DNA of 64,000 nt, taken from NCBI GenBank assembly GCA_006383075.2, contig SMNH02000007.1, forward strand, positions 106,074-170,073. The letters are read 5' to 3'. The DNA comes from Kordia sp. TARA_039_SRF (lineage in GTDB: Bacteria > Bacteroidota > Bacteroidia > Flavobacteriales > Flavobacteriaceae). Position numbers and translations under genes: made by a program. The notes beneath the pieces are model-generated. The model was not told the DNA's origin and ran no database searches. It saw only the letters and a list, made by a program, of their open reading frames with translations. The first letter of the stretch is position 1, and each line of letters begins with the position of its first letter. Shown here piece by piece: positions 43,263 to 53,299 of this stretch.

Positions 43263-45875
43263 ATGAAATCATTCTCACTTTTAATCGCCTGTCTTTTTTG
43301 TGTAACGATAGTATCTGCTCAAAAAATTCCCGAAAGCACATTCAAAAAACAATTAGAAAACAAACAGAAAGAACTCTACGAAACAGTAGATAAAAAGGAA
43401 AAGCTATCAGCGGAAATAGCAGCACTAGAAAATGAAATCAAAGCTGAAAAAGATGAGGCTAAGAAGAAAAGCAAGATTGAAAAGAAAGTTGAACTAGAGA
43501 AGCAAGAAAAAGCGACTAAAGAAAAAATTGTAACTCAATGCAACGATTACAGAGAGTATAGAATGTTTCTAAAAAAGCATCAAGATGTTTCGCAAGAATA
43601 TTTAGATAAATTTAAAGTGCGCGTTTGTGATTTTTATACAGATGCTACCGCAGAAAATGAAAAATATACTGATGGAGTAGAAAAAATACTAAAAGAAAAA
43701 CAACAGGAAATCGCGAAACTTGAACAAGAAATCGCTGCGTCCAATGCTGAGGTTGCAATTGCACAGAACGATGTAATTACTAAGCAAAACGAGATTGATG
43801 AAGAAAGCGCTGAAAATAACCGAGAAAATTTAAGAGAAGAACTAGCTGAAAAAAAAGCGACGCTAGAAAATAAACGTAAAGAAAATGAAAACTTAATTTT
43901 CAAAATTAACAGCAAGTGCCAAAACTTCTCCAATTACAAAAAAATGCTAAAAGAAAAATACAATGTTGAAGATATTATTCTAGAAGCATATAAAGTTCCT
44001 GCTTGCGCGTTGTATGTTCAAAAATCAATTGCTTCCGCAGAAGAAACAAACGATGCCAAAAAAGAAATTGAAAAAAGAATCGCATCGATTGACGCTATTG
44101 TAGACCTTAAAAAAAAAATTGAGCAAAAAGTAATTGCGCAAGCTGCTGAGGTAAAAAAACTAGAGGTTGAAATTAGTTTGGAAAAAGATGAAGACAAAAT
44201 CGAAAAACTAAAAGAGCAATTACAAAAAGCAAAAAAAGTAAACGGAGAACTTGTTAGAAAAAACGATGAAACTTTAGCGTTGATACAAAGTTCTTGTAAA
44301 GAATTTGAAGCATATAAAAAGTTTCTCAAAAAAGAAAAAAATATTGATGCCGCTGTCGTTGATGCGTATGCATCTGAAAAATGTGCGACATATAAAGAAG
44401 AAGTAAAAACGGATACAAAAAAGTTTATCATTGTTGGTGATAACGAACCTATCAAAAAAGAAGACTTACTTAGCAATGAAAATACACAAAAAGTATTAGC
44501 TGATATATTTAGTATTGATAGCAAAACCAATTTAGGTACGTTTGAAATTCCAGGAGACAATGAGGAGATTAATTTATACGTTGAGAGAGAAGTTGTTGAA
44601 AAGACTGATGAACTTAACAATTTTAAAAGTATAAAATTTATTAAAAAAGGAGATCAAAAACTCATTACAGTGGAAACAGCAAGTGATATTGTAAGTAGTA
44701 ATTATAAAGAGGTTCCTAAAAAAGCAATTTTTAAATCGATTCAAATAGAATTGTTAGAAGGAGGTATTGTTGATTCGCGACTTATTTTAGAATCGCTAGA
44801 TGGAAAAATACATTTTTACTTTGAAGGAACCGATCCGGTGAGTTTACTAAACTATTCTCGAAGATCTCCACAAAGAGGTGCGGCTCTCAAATTTTCTCAC
44901 TACGTAAGTCTAAATGGAGACAATATTTATAATAATCAAGCATTAGAGGAATTAAGAGTACGATATACGGACGTATTGGATTACCATCCAAATGCTGGAA
45001 ATAATTATGTGCCAGATGATGTTTCATATACCTTTCCATCCAAAGAAGATGATGAAGAGAAAACTAAAAAAAGACGCTCATATCAAATAATCAATAACAG
45101 TCATTTACAAAATGTATTAGATATTCGTACGTACACAGATTTCATTGGATTGTTCGGTGATGAAGCAAATGGATTATTTCAGATAGAAGGAAAAGCTGAT
45201 TTTTTTATTCATCCGTTTAACTTTAGTAAAACCTCTATTTACATATTCAAAAAAGTATCTCCTTATGTGCGATATTCTCGTTTGGACAAAGAAGATAATT
45301 TTGTAGAAGCATTACCATTGCCAATGCCAGACTCTCTTAATCTTGACTTATACGAATTTGAAAATAGAAAGCTTTCCATTTTGGAAAAAACTAATTTGGA
45401 AATGGGCTTCAACACGAATTTTTTCCAATTTAGATTTGCCAAAGAAATTCCATTTTGGATATCTCTTTACGTTCCGCTTAGCTATCATGTGACAAATGTA
45501 AAAAGACAAGTCCCCGAAGAGGAAACAGTCGATTTTGATGCTGACGAACTTATAAATTTTAGAACTTTTGGTGTGGGAATTGGGGCAAGTATTGAATTGA
45601 AACGCTTAAATAATTTTGGACTCAACGTAGGCTTTGAAGTAAAAAAATACTCAAATGTCGGGCAATACGAAAAGAACAATATTATTGAACCTAGCAAATT
45701 GGAAACAAAAGCTGTAAACGCTGAAATTTTCTACTATCCAAACAATAACAAATCACAATCTGTTTTCTTAAGAATGCGAAGCATTCATGATCTTGGTAGC
45801 AGTAAAGATGCTTTCTTTCAACTGCAATTCGGATATCGCTTTACCTTAGGATTGGGTGCAGTGAAGGCAAAATGA
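43263..45875 (+). CDS. secreted coiled-coil protein with three CX28C modules and barrel-like C-terminus
   Basis: 870 residues from the ATG of the signal peptide MKSFSLLIACLFCVTIVSAQ. Residues 25-385 alternate long Glu/Lys coiled coils with three modules whose two Cys are exactly 29 positions apart: C93/C122, C219/C248, C345/C374, each module 126 residues from the next and containing the pattern C-x4-YxxxLK...AY/F...C. The middle (400-620) is mixed; the last ~200 residues have alternating strands ending FFQLQFGYRFTLGLG, like an outer-membrane barrel or its plug. Function unknown. It begins 91 bp after the kinase gene and ends 3 bp from convergent ade. Confidence 0.75.
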   Translation: MKSFSLLIACLFCVTIVSAQKIPESTFKKQLENKQKELYETVDKKEKLSAEIAALENEIKAEKDEAKKKSKIEKKVELEKQEKATKEKIVTQCNDYREYRMFLKKHQDVSQEYLDKFKVRVCDFYTDATAENEKYTDGVEKILKEKQQEIAKLEQEIAASNAEVAIAQNDVITKQNEIDEESAENNRENLREELAEKKATLENKRKENENLIFKINSKCQNFSNYKKMLKEKYNVEDIILEAYKVPACALYVQKSIASAEETNDAKKEIEKRIASIDAIVDLKKKIEQKVIAQAAEVKKLEVEISLEKDEDKIEKLKEQLQKAKKVNGELVRKNDETLALIQSSCKEFEAYKKFLKKEKNIDAAVVDAYASEKCATYKEEVKTDTKKFIIVGDNEPIKKEDLLSNENTQKVLADIFSIDSKTNLGTFEIPGDNEEINLYVEREVVEKTDELNNFKSIKFIKKGDQKLITVETASDIVSSNYKEVPKKAIFKSIQIELLEGGIVDSRLILESLDGKIHFYFEGTDPVSLLNYSRRSPQRGAALKFSHYVSLNGDNIYNNQALEELRVRYTDVLDYHPNAGNNYVPDDVSYTFPSKEDDEEKTKKRRSYQIINNSHLQNVLDIRTYTDFIGLFGDEANGLFQIEGKADFFIHPFNFSKTSIYIFKKVSPYVRYSRLDKEDNFVEALPLPMPDSLNLDLYEFENRKLSILEKTNLEMGFNTNFFQFRFAKEIPFWISLYVPLSYHVTNVKRQVPEEETVDFDADELINFRTFGVGIGASIELKRLNNFGLNVGFEVKKYSNVGQYEKNNIIEPSKLETKAVNAEIFYYPNNNKSQSVFLRMRSIHDLGSSKDAFFQLQFGYRFTLGLGAVKAK

Positions 45876-45878
45876 TAA

Positions 45879-47498
45879 CTAAACTTCCAACGAAGTAAAC
45901 TCAAAAGTAGTCCCGTTGAACAATCCTTTATCACTAAGTTTTAACGACGGGATTACTAACAATGCCATAAAGGAAAGTGTCATGTACGGTGCGCGTAACG
46001 TGCTTCCCATTTGTTTGGCTAATTGGTCCAATTCCGCATAAGCGGCGCCGATTTCCCAACCTGATTTGTCACTCATAATTCCCGCAACAGGCAAGGAAAC
46101 TACTTTTTCAATAGCATCTGAAACAGCACAAATTCCACCTTTATTTTTGATTAAAACATTCACGGCTTTGCAAATAGCTGCATCAGAAACGCCAACGGCA
46201 ATGATATTGTGCGAATCGTGTCCCACCGACGAAGCAATCGCGCCTTCTTTCAATCCGAAATTCTTAATAAAAGCAATGGCTGGCGCATCATTTTGATAGC
46301 GATTTACCACGGTCATTTTTAAAATATCTTCAGCAACATTCGAAACTAAATTGCCGTCTTTAACCAAATTTTTAGCAATCAGTTCGTTGGTAACCAATTC
46401 ACCATCTAAAGCTTCAATAACGCGGATTTCACTTTTCGTGGCTTTGATTTGAAAATCCACCACACGTTTTGGCGAAGTATTAAAATTATTCAATACTTCA
46501 AACGGCACGCTCTCTATATGTGAAGTTTCCCCAGAAGCAACGCAGACGCCGTTAATATAGGTTTCCAATACCGAAAAACTTGTCAAGTCTTCCACAATGG
46601 CAAAATCAGCAAAATCGCCAATTTGTAACTGTCCTACGTCCAAATTGTAATGTTTCACGGGATTTACACACGCAACTTGCAAGACTTTAAACACATCGTT
46701 TCCTTTCGCAACCGCACGCGCGCACAATTCGTTGATATGTCCTACCAACAAATCATCAGGATGTTTGTCGTCTGAGCAAAACATCATATTTTCAAAATGC
46801 ATATCCAACAACGGAATCAACGCTTCAAAATTCTTGGCGGCGCTTCCTTCACGAATAATCACTTTCATGCCTTTTTGCAGTTTTTCCAAGGCTTCATCGT
46901 AGGTAAAACATTCGTGGTCGGTAGAAATTCCTGCAGCAATATATTTGGAAACATCATCGCCGCGCAAGCCCGGTGCATGTCCGTCCACAGGTTTATTAAA
47001 ATGTTTTGCCCACGCAATTTTTTTTAGCACTTCTGCATCGTCAAACAACACACCTGGATAATTCATCATTTCTGCCAAATACTTGATTTCAGGTTTTGCT
47101 AACAATTCCTTAATTCCATCTGAATCAATCACAGCACCTGCAGATTCAAAACTTGTCGCTGGTACGCAAGATGGCGCACCAAAATTGAACTTAAACGGTA
47201 CTTTTTTACCATTCTCAATCATAAATTCCACACCCGCTTTTCCAAGCACATTCGCGATTTCATGCGGATCGGAAACCGTAGCAACTGTTCCGTGTAAAAC
47301 CGCCAAACGCGCAAATTCTGAAGGAACCAACATCGAACTTTCAATGTGAATATGCGCATCCACAAAGCCAGGAATAATGTAGTTTTCTACTGAATGCTCC
47401 TTTTGGACAATCTGTGAAATTTTCCCTGCTGCTACGTGAATTTCTCCTTTAAAAATAGTTCGATTGGCAATATCGACGATGTTTCCTTGTACAATCAT
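45879..47498 (-). CDS. ade: adenine deaminase
   Basis: 539 residues, amidohydrolase superfamily. Metal ligands in [37 protein letters not shown] and [19 protein letters not shown]-terminal domain with [13 protein letters not shown] and the closing block GGICAVSD. Deaminates adenine to hypoxanthine in purine salvage. Length is slightly short of but consistent with the family (about 540-590). Convergent with the CX28C protein gene. Confidence 0.93.
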   Translation of the reverse strand: MIVQGNIVDIANRTIFKGEIHVAAGKISQIVQKEHSVENYIIPGFVDAHIHIESSMLVPSEFARLAVLHGTVATVSDPHEIANVLGKAGVEFMIENGKKVPFKFNFGAPSCVPATSFESAGAVIDSDGIKELLAKPEIKYLAEMMNYPGVLFDDAEVLKKIAWAKHFNKPVDGHAPGLRGDDVSKYIAAGISTDHECFTYDEALEKLQKGMKVIIREGSAAKNFEALIPLLDMHFENMMFCSDDKHPDDLLVGHINELCARAVAKGNDVFKVLQVACVNPVKHYNLDVGQLQIGDFADFAIVEDLTSFSVLETYINGVCVASGETSHIESVPFEVLNNFNTSPKRVVDFQIKATKSEIRVIEALDGELVTNELIAKNLVKDGNLVSNVAEDILKMTVVNRYQNDAPAIAFIKNFGLKEGAIASSVGHDSHNIIAVGVSDAAICKAVNVLIKNKGGICAVSDAIEKVVSLPVAGIMSDKSGWEIGAAYAELDQLAKQMGSTLRAPYMTLSFMALLVIPSLKLSDKGLFNGTTFEFTSLEV

Positions 47499-47520
47499 GA
47501 GTTTGAATGGTATAAAAAAA

Positions 47521-47643
47521 CTGTCTCAAAAGTAAAAAAATCGTCAAGCCGAACTTGATTCGGTTTCCCATAAGAGTGAGAAATCAGCTTGATGAGATTC
47601 TGGATCGAGTCCAGAATGACCTCATTAAATCCTTTTGAGACAG
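47521..47643. repeat. structured element with 12-bp terminal inverted repeats
   Basis: CTGTCTCAAAAG (47521-47532) and CTTTTGAGACAG (47632-47643) enclose two internal hairpins (CCGAACTTGATTCGG, TTCTGGATCGAGTCCAGAA). It lies between two minus-strand genes, just past the stop of the M49 peptidase, and could be a MITE-like element and act as its terminator. Confidence 0.75.
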
Positions 47644-47670
47644 CTTTAATTATTATAAAAATATAAATTT

Positions 47671-49725
47671 TTACTTCTTGTCAGACAAGTAGCTGTAATT
47701 TTTAGCGTAGTACAACATTTGGTTGTCAAACGCCGCAGGTTGCTTAATTACTACGTCTGTGATTTCTCCGTTATCATCCGTAACAGGAGTCAACACAGGA
47801 TTTGCAAATCCGCTATATGGTGCCGATTTAAACGCTTCATTACGCTTCAATACTTCAGCATGGATTGTTTGGTCTACTTTTACACCATATCCTTCTACCA
47901 AAGCTTTCGCAGCTTCAAAATCACCTTCTGATTTGATGCGTTGAGTTTCACGTAATAATTCGCCAAATAATTCGCGTAATTTTGCATAATCGTTGATGTT
48001 GTAATAGGTTTTTCCGTCGCGCGTTACTTTTTCAATCACGTTGTCTTTTGCTCCTTTTTCAAAAACCCATGCAGAAACCCATTGTCTGTTCACCATGTGA
48101 TCTTCTTCTACGTCATCACCAAGTTTTAAACGAATCAACTGCGTCATCAATCCATTTCGGATATAACCGTCGTATGCCGCTTTTCCAACACCTTCCGTGT
48201 CTTCTACCAAACCAAGTTCTTTCAGTTTTGGATCCATTAAATAGTACAATCCAACCAAGTCAGCACGTCCTTCTTCCATGGTAGAAGCGTAGTTTTTCAA
48301 GGTTTCTTTTGGTTGTCCAATACCGTCATTAATCTGTCCAGAAGCATGCCCAATCACTTCGTGCAATGCTGTGTGAAGTTTGTCAGCCAATTTTCCATAC
48401 TTTTCTTCCAATTCAAATTCCTCATCATCATGAACAAATTCCTTCAATCTTCCGCTTCCGCCAGATTGCGCATACGCGTTAATGATATTTCCTAGTGAAA
48501 CAGATTTAGAACCGTGCTGCTGACGAATCCAGTTGTTGTTTGGTAAATTTACTCCAATTGGCGTACTAGGTGAAGCGTCTCCAGCTTCTCCAGCAACGTT
48601 TACTGTTTTATACGAAACACCCACAACATCTTTCTTTTTGTGACTTTCAATTAAAGGTGAATTGTCTTCAAACCATTGAGCGTTGTCTGACAATACTTTC
48701 ATTTTTGCAGACATATCAAAATCTTTGATTTGTACGATGGTTTCATACGAGCCTCTGTATCCTTTTGGGTCGTTGTACACTTCAATAAAACCGTTAATCC
48801 AGTCAATATCTCCACCAGTTGAGGTTACCCACGAAATACAGTATTCGTCCCACGTATCTAAGCTTCCTGTTTTGTAATATTCAATCAATAAACCTAGTGT
48901 TTTAGCTTGTTTTTCGTTTTCGGCAACACCTTTGGCTTTTTCCAACCAATAAATAATTTTATCGATAGCTTCGCCATACATTCCACCAGATTTCCATACT
49001 TTTTCAACTAATTTTCCGTCTTCACGAACGAGTTTAGAGTTCAATCCTGCCTCAATTGGTTTTCCTTCTGGACCTTTGTAAGCAGTTGCGTAAAAATCTT
49101 CTACATCTTTACTAGTGATGTCTGGTCCGTAAAAATTCACAGCAGAGACTAAAACATTGTCCACGCCTGCTTTTTTGTTCACTTTTTTTGAATCTTTATC
49201 ATTAAAAATTACGTCAAAAGCTTCTCCTGTTAATTCCGTATTTGTGGCAGTGAGCAAAGATTTTAAGTAATCTTGAGAAAACTCAGCTGGCAACTTGTCA
49301 TTGGAGTAGTGGTGATGAATTCCGTTAGAAAACCATACGCGTTTTATATAGGTTTCAAACGCTTTCCAGTCGTCCGTAGTTTTATCGCCGTCGTAGTTTG
49401 CGTATACATTTTCAAGCGCTTTTCTAATGGTCAAATTGTGGCGATAATTTTGATCCCACATAATATCTCTTCCAGAAAGTCCAGCTTGCGTTAGGTAATA
49501 CACCAACTTTTTCTGTTGTAACGATAGTTCGTTAAATCCTGGAATTTCATAGCGAAGTACTTTGACATCAGCAAATTGTTCTACTTGAAAATCCAATTTA
49601 TCATTCTTGGCTTGGTCTAAATAGCTTACTTCAAAAGTATCTTGCCAGGTTTTTGGTTTTTCTTCTGCACAAGAAAATAGCATTCCCGCCGCCAAGGCAA
49701 TTCCTGCAATTGATTTTAATTTCAT
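47671..49725 (-). CDS. M49 (dipeptidyl peptidase III) family lipoprotein
   Basis: 684 residues with lipobox LFSC (Cys20). Zinc site HEVIGH at 455-460 (M49 consensus HExxGH) and a second Glu in MEEGRADLVGLYYL about 25 residues further, which replaces the EECRAE of eukaryotic enzymes. DPP III removes dipeptides from short peptides; an exported lipid-anchored version suggests peptide scavenging in the periplasm. Monocistronic, divergent from the SRPBCC gene. Confidence 0.9.
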   Translation of the reverse strand: MKLKSIAGIALAAGMLFSCAEEKPKTWQDTFEVSYLDQAKNDKLDFQVEQFADVKVLRYEIPGFNELSLQQKKLVYYLTQAGLSGRDIMWDQNYRHNLTIRKALENVYANYDGDKTTDDWKAFETYIKRVWFSNGIHHHYSNDKLPAEFSQDYLKSLLTATNTELTGEAFDVIFNDKDSKKVNKKAGVDNVLVSAVNFYGPDITSKDVEDFYATAYKGPEGKPIEAGLNSKLVREDGKLVEKVWKSGGMYGEAIDKIIYWLEKAKGVAENEKQAKTLGLLIEYYKTGSLDTWDEYCISWVTSTGGDIDWINGFIEVYNDPKGYRGSYETIVQIKDFDMSAKMKVLSDNAQWFEDNSPLIESHKKKDVVGVSYKTVNVAGEAGDASPSTPIGVNLPNNNWIRQQHGSKSVSLGNIINAYAQSGGSGRLKEFVHDDEEFELEEKYGKLADKLHTALHEVIGHASGQINDGIGQPKETLKNYASTMEEGRADLVGLYYLMDPKLKELGLVEDTEGVGKAAYDGYIRNGLMTQLIRLKLGDDVEEDHMVNRQWVSAWVFEKGAKDNVIEKVTRDGKTYYNINDYAKLRELFGELLRETQRIKSEGDFEAAKALVEGYGVKVDQTIHAEVLKRNEAFKSAPYSGFANPVLTPVTDDNGEITDVVIKQPAAFDNQMLYYAKNYSYLSDKK

Positions 49726-49946
49726 TTGTTTGTTTTTAGTGTTTTTGGTTACAGCAACTGATATTTCTGATATAATTTAGACAGGCTAAATGGTACTATT
49801 TCTCAGTCGTTTTTTATTGGTTTAAGAACTCGTAAAGGGAAAGTAATCATGCACTGAATTTCTTCCCGATTCTGACAAATGTAAACAATTCAACAAAACA
49901 TTAAAAATTTGTACATTAGCAATACTAACTAATACACCTAAACGAT

Positions 49947-50993
49947 ATGAAAATTTTAAAGTATGTACTGTTATTACTGCTTGTTGTGGTTGTTGCTGGT
50001 GCAATTTACGTTGCTACGAGACCAAACAGCTTTGAGGTAAGCAGAAGTAAAGTGATTAAAGCACCGCCAGCAGTGGTTTTTAATAACGTAAGCGATTTTA
50101 AAAATTGGGAAGCTTGGAATCCGTGGATGGAAAAAGATACAACCATTAAAGCGACCTATCCAGAACAAACGTCAGGAATTGGCGGTTCGTACAGTTGGAC
50201 CAGTGAAGAAAGTGGAGGCGGAAAAATGACCAATTTGGAAATGGTAGCCAACAAATCTCTAACGCAAGAGTTAAAGTTTGATGATTTTGATGCAAGTACC
50301 GTTACTTGGAACTTGGAAGAAGTAGAAGATGGCACCAATGTCACTTGGACGATGAAAGGCGATAATATGGGATTCATGTTTAAAGCTATTGTTGCAATTT
50401 CTGGCGGAATGGACAATATGGTGGGAGACGACTATGCCAAAGGATTGGAAAATTTAGACAAAGTCATTACAGAGCAAATGAAAAATATGCCACAAGCCAC
50501 TTTCCGATTGGGAGACGTAACGCAAGGAGAAGTTTCAGGAAAGCAATTTGTAGGATATTTTCAAAAAACAACTACCGATGCAGCTATTGAGGATATGACC
50601 AAACTGTTTATGGAATTTATGCCAAAAGCAGGAATGTACGGCGCAACGAATAACTTAGACTACACACCAGGTTCTTTATATACCAAATGGGATGAAGAAA
50701 CCAAAGAAGCAGAGTTTTATATTGGGCTTTTGGTACATTCAACGGATAAATTGCCACCATCGGAAGGATTAAGTATTATGGAAGGTCCAGAAGGAAAAAT
50801 TGTGAAAATCTCCAAGTTTGGACCGTATGGTGTAGGCGATATGGAAGCACATGCTAAAATTGCTGAATTTATGCAGCAACACAAATTAATGCCAGCAGGA
50901 CCAGTTTGGGAACTTTACGAAAATGACCCAATGGAAGTAAAACCAGCAGACATTCAAACAGATATTTACTATTTGGTCACTGATGCAAAATAA
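49947..50993 (+). CDS. SRPBCC plus GyrI-like domain protein
   Basis: 348 residues. An N-terminal membrane helix (5-24), an SRPBCC/polyketide-cyclase-like domain (about 28-180: SRSKVIKAPPAVVFNNVSDF, NWEAWNPWME) and a C-terminal GyrI-like/AraC effector-binding domain (about 195-345: FRLGDVTQGEVSGKQFVGYF, WELYENDPMEVKPADI, QTDIYYLV). Both parts are small-ligand pockets; anchored to the inner membrane. No DNA-binding domain. Role unknown. Confidence 0.87.
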   Translation: MKILKYVLLLLLVVVVAGAIYVATRPNSFEVSRSKVIKAPPAVVFNNVSDFKNWEAWNPWMEKDTTIKATYPEQTSGIGGSYSWTSEESGGGKMTNLEMVANKSLTQELKFDDFDASTVTWNLEEVEDGTNVTWTMKGDNMGFMFKAIVAISGGMDNMVGDDYAKGLENLDKVITEQMKNMPQATFRLGDVTQGEVSGKQFVGYFQKTTTDAAIEDMTKLFMEFMPKAGMYGATNNLDYTPGSLYTKWDEETKEAEFYIGLLVHSTDKLPPSEGLSIMEGPEGKIVKISKFGPYGVGDMEAHAKIAEFMQQHKLMPAGPVWELYENDPMEVKPADIQTDIYYLVTDAK

Positions 50994-51001
50994 ATTAATA
51001 G

Positions 51002-51043
51002 AGAGTCTAGAATCTGGAATCAAGAGCCAAGAATCTAGACTCT
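51002..51043 (+). repeat. hairpin and simple-sequence tract before crcB
   Basis: AGAGTCTAGA (51002-51011) and TCTAGACTCT (51034-51043) are perfect arms, inside a longer stretch of loosely repeated GAATCAAGAGCC/GATTCCT words (to about 51070) of the same kind as at the right end of the window. It may terminate the upstream gene. It does not look like a fluoride riboswitch. Confidence 0.55.
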
Positions 51044-51077
51044 TGATTCCTGATTCCTAGCTCCTGATTCAAAAAAA

Positions 51078-51449
51078 ATGAAACACCTCTTACTAGTATT
51101 TATCGGTGGCGGATTTGGAAGTGCCATGCGCTATCTTTTAGCCAAATTCTTAAACAGTCCAGTAAATGGAATTCCGTATGGAACCTTTGCGGCGAATATT
51201 TTAGGAAGTCTGCTCATCGGAATTATCCTAGGAATTGCCGCCAAAAACGAAACCATCAGTCAGCAATACACGTTATTACTTGCCACAGGCTTTTGTGGTG
51301 GCTTCACTACATTTTCCACATTTGCTTATGAAAATCACGTCTTTTTAAAGTCGGGCGACTTTATGACGTTCTTCTTATATACTATTGCAAGTTTCATCAT
51401 CGGATTTGCAGCAGTCTTCTTGGGAATATTTTTGGTGAAATACTTCTAA
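51078..51449 (+). CDS. crcB: fluoride channel/exporter CrcB (Fluc)
   Basis: 123 residues, four membrane helices. Signature GGGFGSAMRYLL, the NILGSLLIG Asn helix and GFCGGFTTFSTFAYE phenylalanine-box region are all present. Works as a dual-topology homodimer that lets F- leave the cell. Only one copy is visible. No riboswitch motif was recognised in the short leader. Confidence 0.92.
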   Translation: MKHLLLVFIGGGFGSAMRYLLAKFLNSPVNGIPYGTFAANILGSLLIGIILGIAAKNETISQQYTLLLATGFCGGFTTFSTFAYENHVFLKSGDFMTFFLYTIASFIIGFAAVFLGIFLVKYF

Positions 51450-51639
51450 TTGCAATATTACCCTTAAAAATCATTAGAAATATTTTAGTAAAATCACTTT
51501 AAAATAAAATTACCCTAAAAAAAATAGGGGTAAAATTTATAAAATCATAAAAATAGTAATTAATACCCTAATTTTCAATACGCATACTTATCTTTAGCAC
51601 GAAAATTCAAAAAACGAATAGTACTAAAATTAGTTAGAT
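51450..51639 (+). promoter_or_regulatory. regulatory region of the PII-amtB operon with TACCCT motifs
   Basis: TACCCTTA (51459-51466), TACCCTAA (51511-51518), TAGGGGTA (inverted, 51525-51532) and TACCCTAA (51564-51571) stand out in otherwise A/T-only sequence. The second and third form an imperfect palindrome. They look like repeated operator sites for a nitrogen regulator (inference). Confidence 0.5.
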
Positions 51640-51978
51640 GTGAAAAAGATAGAAGCGATCATTCGTAAATCAACATTTGAAGATGTGAAAGACGCACTTC
51701 ATGAAATTGGAGTGAATTTCTTTACTTATTGGGATGTAACAGGGATTGGAAATGAAAATAAAGGACATGTGTATCGTGGCGTAAGTTACAGCACGCGCGA
51801 TATTGCACGTCGTCATATTTCTCTAGTAGTTTCCGACCATTTTCTAGAAAAAACTATTGATGTCATTCTCAAACACGCCTATACAGGCGAAGTTGGCGAT
51901 GGAAAAATATTTGTTTCCAACATTGAGGAAGCATACAGAATTAGAACGAAAGAAAACGGAACCGCATCACTACAATAA
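51640..51978 (+). CDS. glnK: PII nitrogen regulatory protein
   Basis: 112 residues starting at GTG. PII fold: MKKIEAIIRKSTFEDVKDAL, B-loop EVGDGKIFV (TGEVGDGK nucleotide-binding motif) and the T-loop GNENKGHVYRGVSYS, which is about three residues shorter than in GlnB/GlnK (where GHTELYRGAEY is usual) but keeps both Tyr. Senses ATP/ADP/2-oxoglutarate and plugs AmtB. It lies 8 bp before amtB, the canonical glnK-amtB arrangement. Confidence 0.9.
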   Translation: MKKIEAIIRKSTFEDVKDALHEIGVNFFTYWDVTGIGNENKGHVYRGVSYSTRDIARRHISLVVSDHFLEKTIDVILKHAYTGEVGDGKIFVSNIEEAYRIRTKENGTASLQ

Positions 51979-51986
51979 CAGTTACT

Positions 51987-53219
51987 ATGGACACTTCTTT
52001 ATTTACCGCAAACAATGTATGGATGATGATTTGTATTGCGCTTGTTTTTATCATGCACTTAGGATTTTCTTTTTTGGAAATCGGGCTGACACGCGCCAAA
52101 AATACCATCAACATTCTATTTAAAAATATCATTATTATCATCATCGGATTGCTCACCTATACGCTTATTGGGTTTAGTATTATGTATCCTGGGGAAGCTT
52201 TTGAAGGAAGCTGGATAGGATTTAAAAGCTTCGGATTGGTGTTGCCAGAAAACGGTTTGACCGCTGCATATGCGGAAGGACAATACACATACTGGACAGA
52301 ATTTTTATTCCAAGCGATGTTTGCTGCAACGGCAGCCACCATTGTTTCTGGCGCGGTTGCAGAGCGTATCAAATTAGGAAGCTTTATCATATTTTCGCTA
52401 GTATATGTAGGATTGATTTATCCAATCGTAGGGATGTGGAAATGGGGCGGCGGCTTTTTAGAAACTCTTGGCTTTTACGATTTTGCAGGTTCTACCATCG
52501 TACATTCTGTAGGTGGCTGGGCAGCGTTGATGGCGGTGATTCTATTAGGCGCACGTATCGGAAAATTTAAAAATGGCGTTTCAGGAGTGATTCCGGGTCA
52601 TAATTTACCATTGGCAACTGCAGGTGTATTATTATTGTGGTTTGGCTGGTTTGGATTTAATGGCGGTTCCGTGCTTTCGGCAGCGCCTGGCGCAACATCA
52701 CTCGTGCTGGTAACGACTTGTTTATCGGCTGCTGCAGGTGGATTAGGCGCTTTTATAGTTTCATATATCAAATACAAAGAAAACGACCTTTCGATGGTGT
52801 TGAACGGAATTTTAGGCGGATTGGTTGCCATCACCGCTGGCGCAGACCAAATGGGCGTTATAGATGCAGTTATTATCGGTTCTATTGGTGGGATTTTAAT
52901 CGTATTTGCTGTTTCTTGGTTGGATAGATTGAAGTTAGATGATCCTGTAGGAGCGATATCCGTACACTTAATTTGCGGAATTTGGGGAACACTCGCAGTC
53001 GGAATCTTTGGCGCGTTGGCAGGAATTGACCAATTTTTACATCAAGTATATGGTATTTTGATAATTGGTGCTTTTTGTTGCGCGACTTCCTTCGGAATTT
53101 TATTCGCATTGAAGAAAACCGCAGGTATCAGAGTTTCCAAAAGAGAAGAAGTAGAAGGTTTAGACATTCACGAACACGGAATGCAAGCGTATGGCGATTT
53201 CCGTTTAAACGATCATTAA
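51987..53219 (+). CDS. amtB: ammonium transporter
   Basis: 410 residues, eleven predicted membrane helices. Conserved GFSFLEIGLTRAKN, twin-His pore residues in STIVHSVGGWAA and GAISVHLICGIWGT, and the FNGGS block. Mediates NH4+/NH3 uptake, controlled by the PII protein encoded upstream. The N-terminus has no cleavable signal. Followed by a strong hairpin terminator. Confidence 0.93.
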   Translation: MDTSLFTANNVWMMICIALVFIMHLGFSFLEIGLTRAKNTINILFKNIIIIIIGLLTYTLIGFSIMYPGEAFEGSWIGFKSFGLVLPENGLTAAYAEGQYTYWTEFLFQAMFAATAATIVSGAVAERIKLGSFIIFSLVYVGLIYPIVGMWKWGGGFLETLGFYDFAGSTIVHSVGGWAALMAVILLGARIGKFKNGVSGVIPGHNLPLATAGVLLLWFGWFGFNGGSVLSAAPGATSLVLVTTCLSAAAGGLGAFIVSYIKYKENDLSMVLNGILGGLVAITAGADQMGVIDAVIIGSIGGILIVFAVSWLDRLKLDDPVGAISVHLICGIWGTLAVGIFGALAGIDQFLHQVYGILIIGAFCCATSFGILFALKKTAGIRVSKREEVEGLDIHEHGMQAYGDFRLNDH

Positions 53220-53299
53220 TATAGCGTATGTTGGTAATTCGGGTTAAAAGGTTATCGTTCAATAATATAATGTAGACTTACCAAACGTACGTTTCCTAA

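Noticed and set aside
43634..44620. Long minus-strand open frames rich in Ser and Phe
   Set aside because: They are antisense to the Glu/Lys coiled-coil codons (GAA/AAA read as TTC/TTT) of the CX28C protein.
47521..47643. Insertion sequence
   Set aside because: It has terminal inverted repeats but is only 123 bp and has no transposase.
50994..51077. Fluoride riboswitch before crcB
   Set aside because: The leader is made of simple GATTC/GAGTC words and one hairpin; the pseudoknot and conserved core of the riboswitch are not visible.
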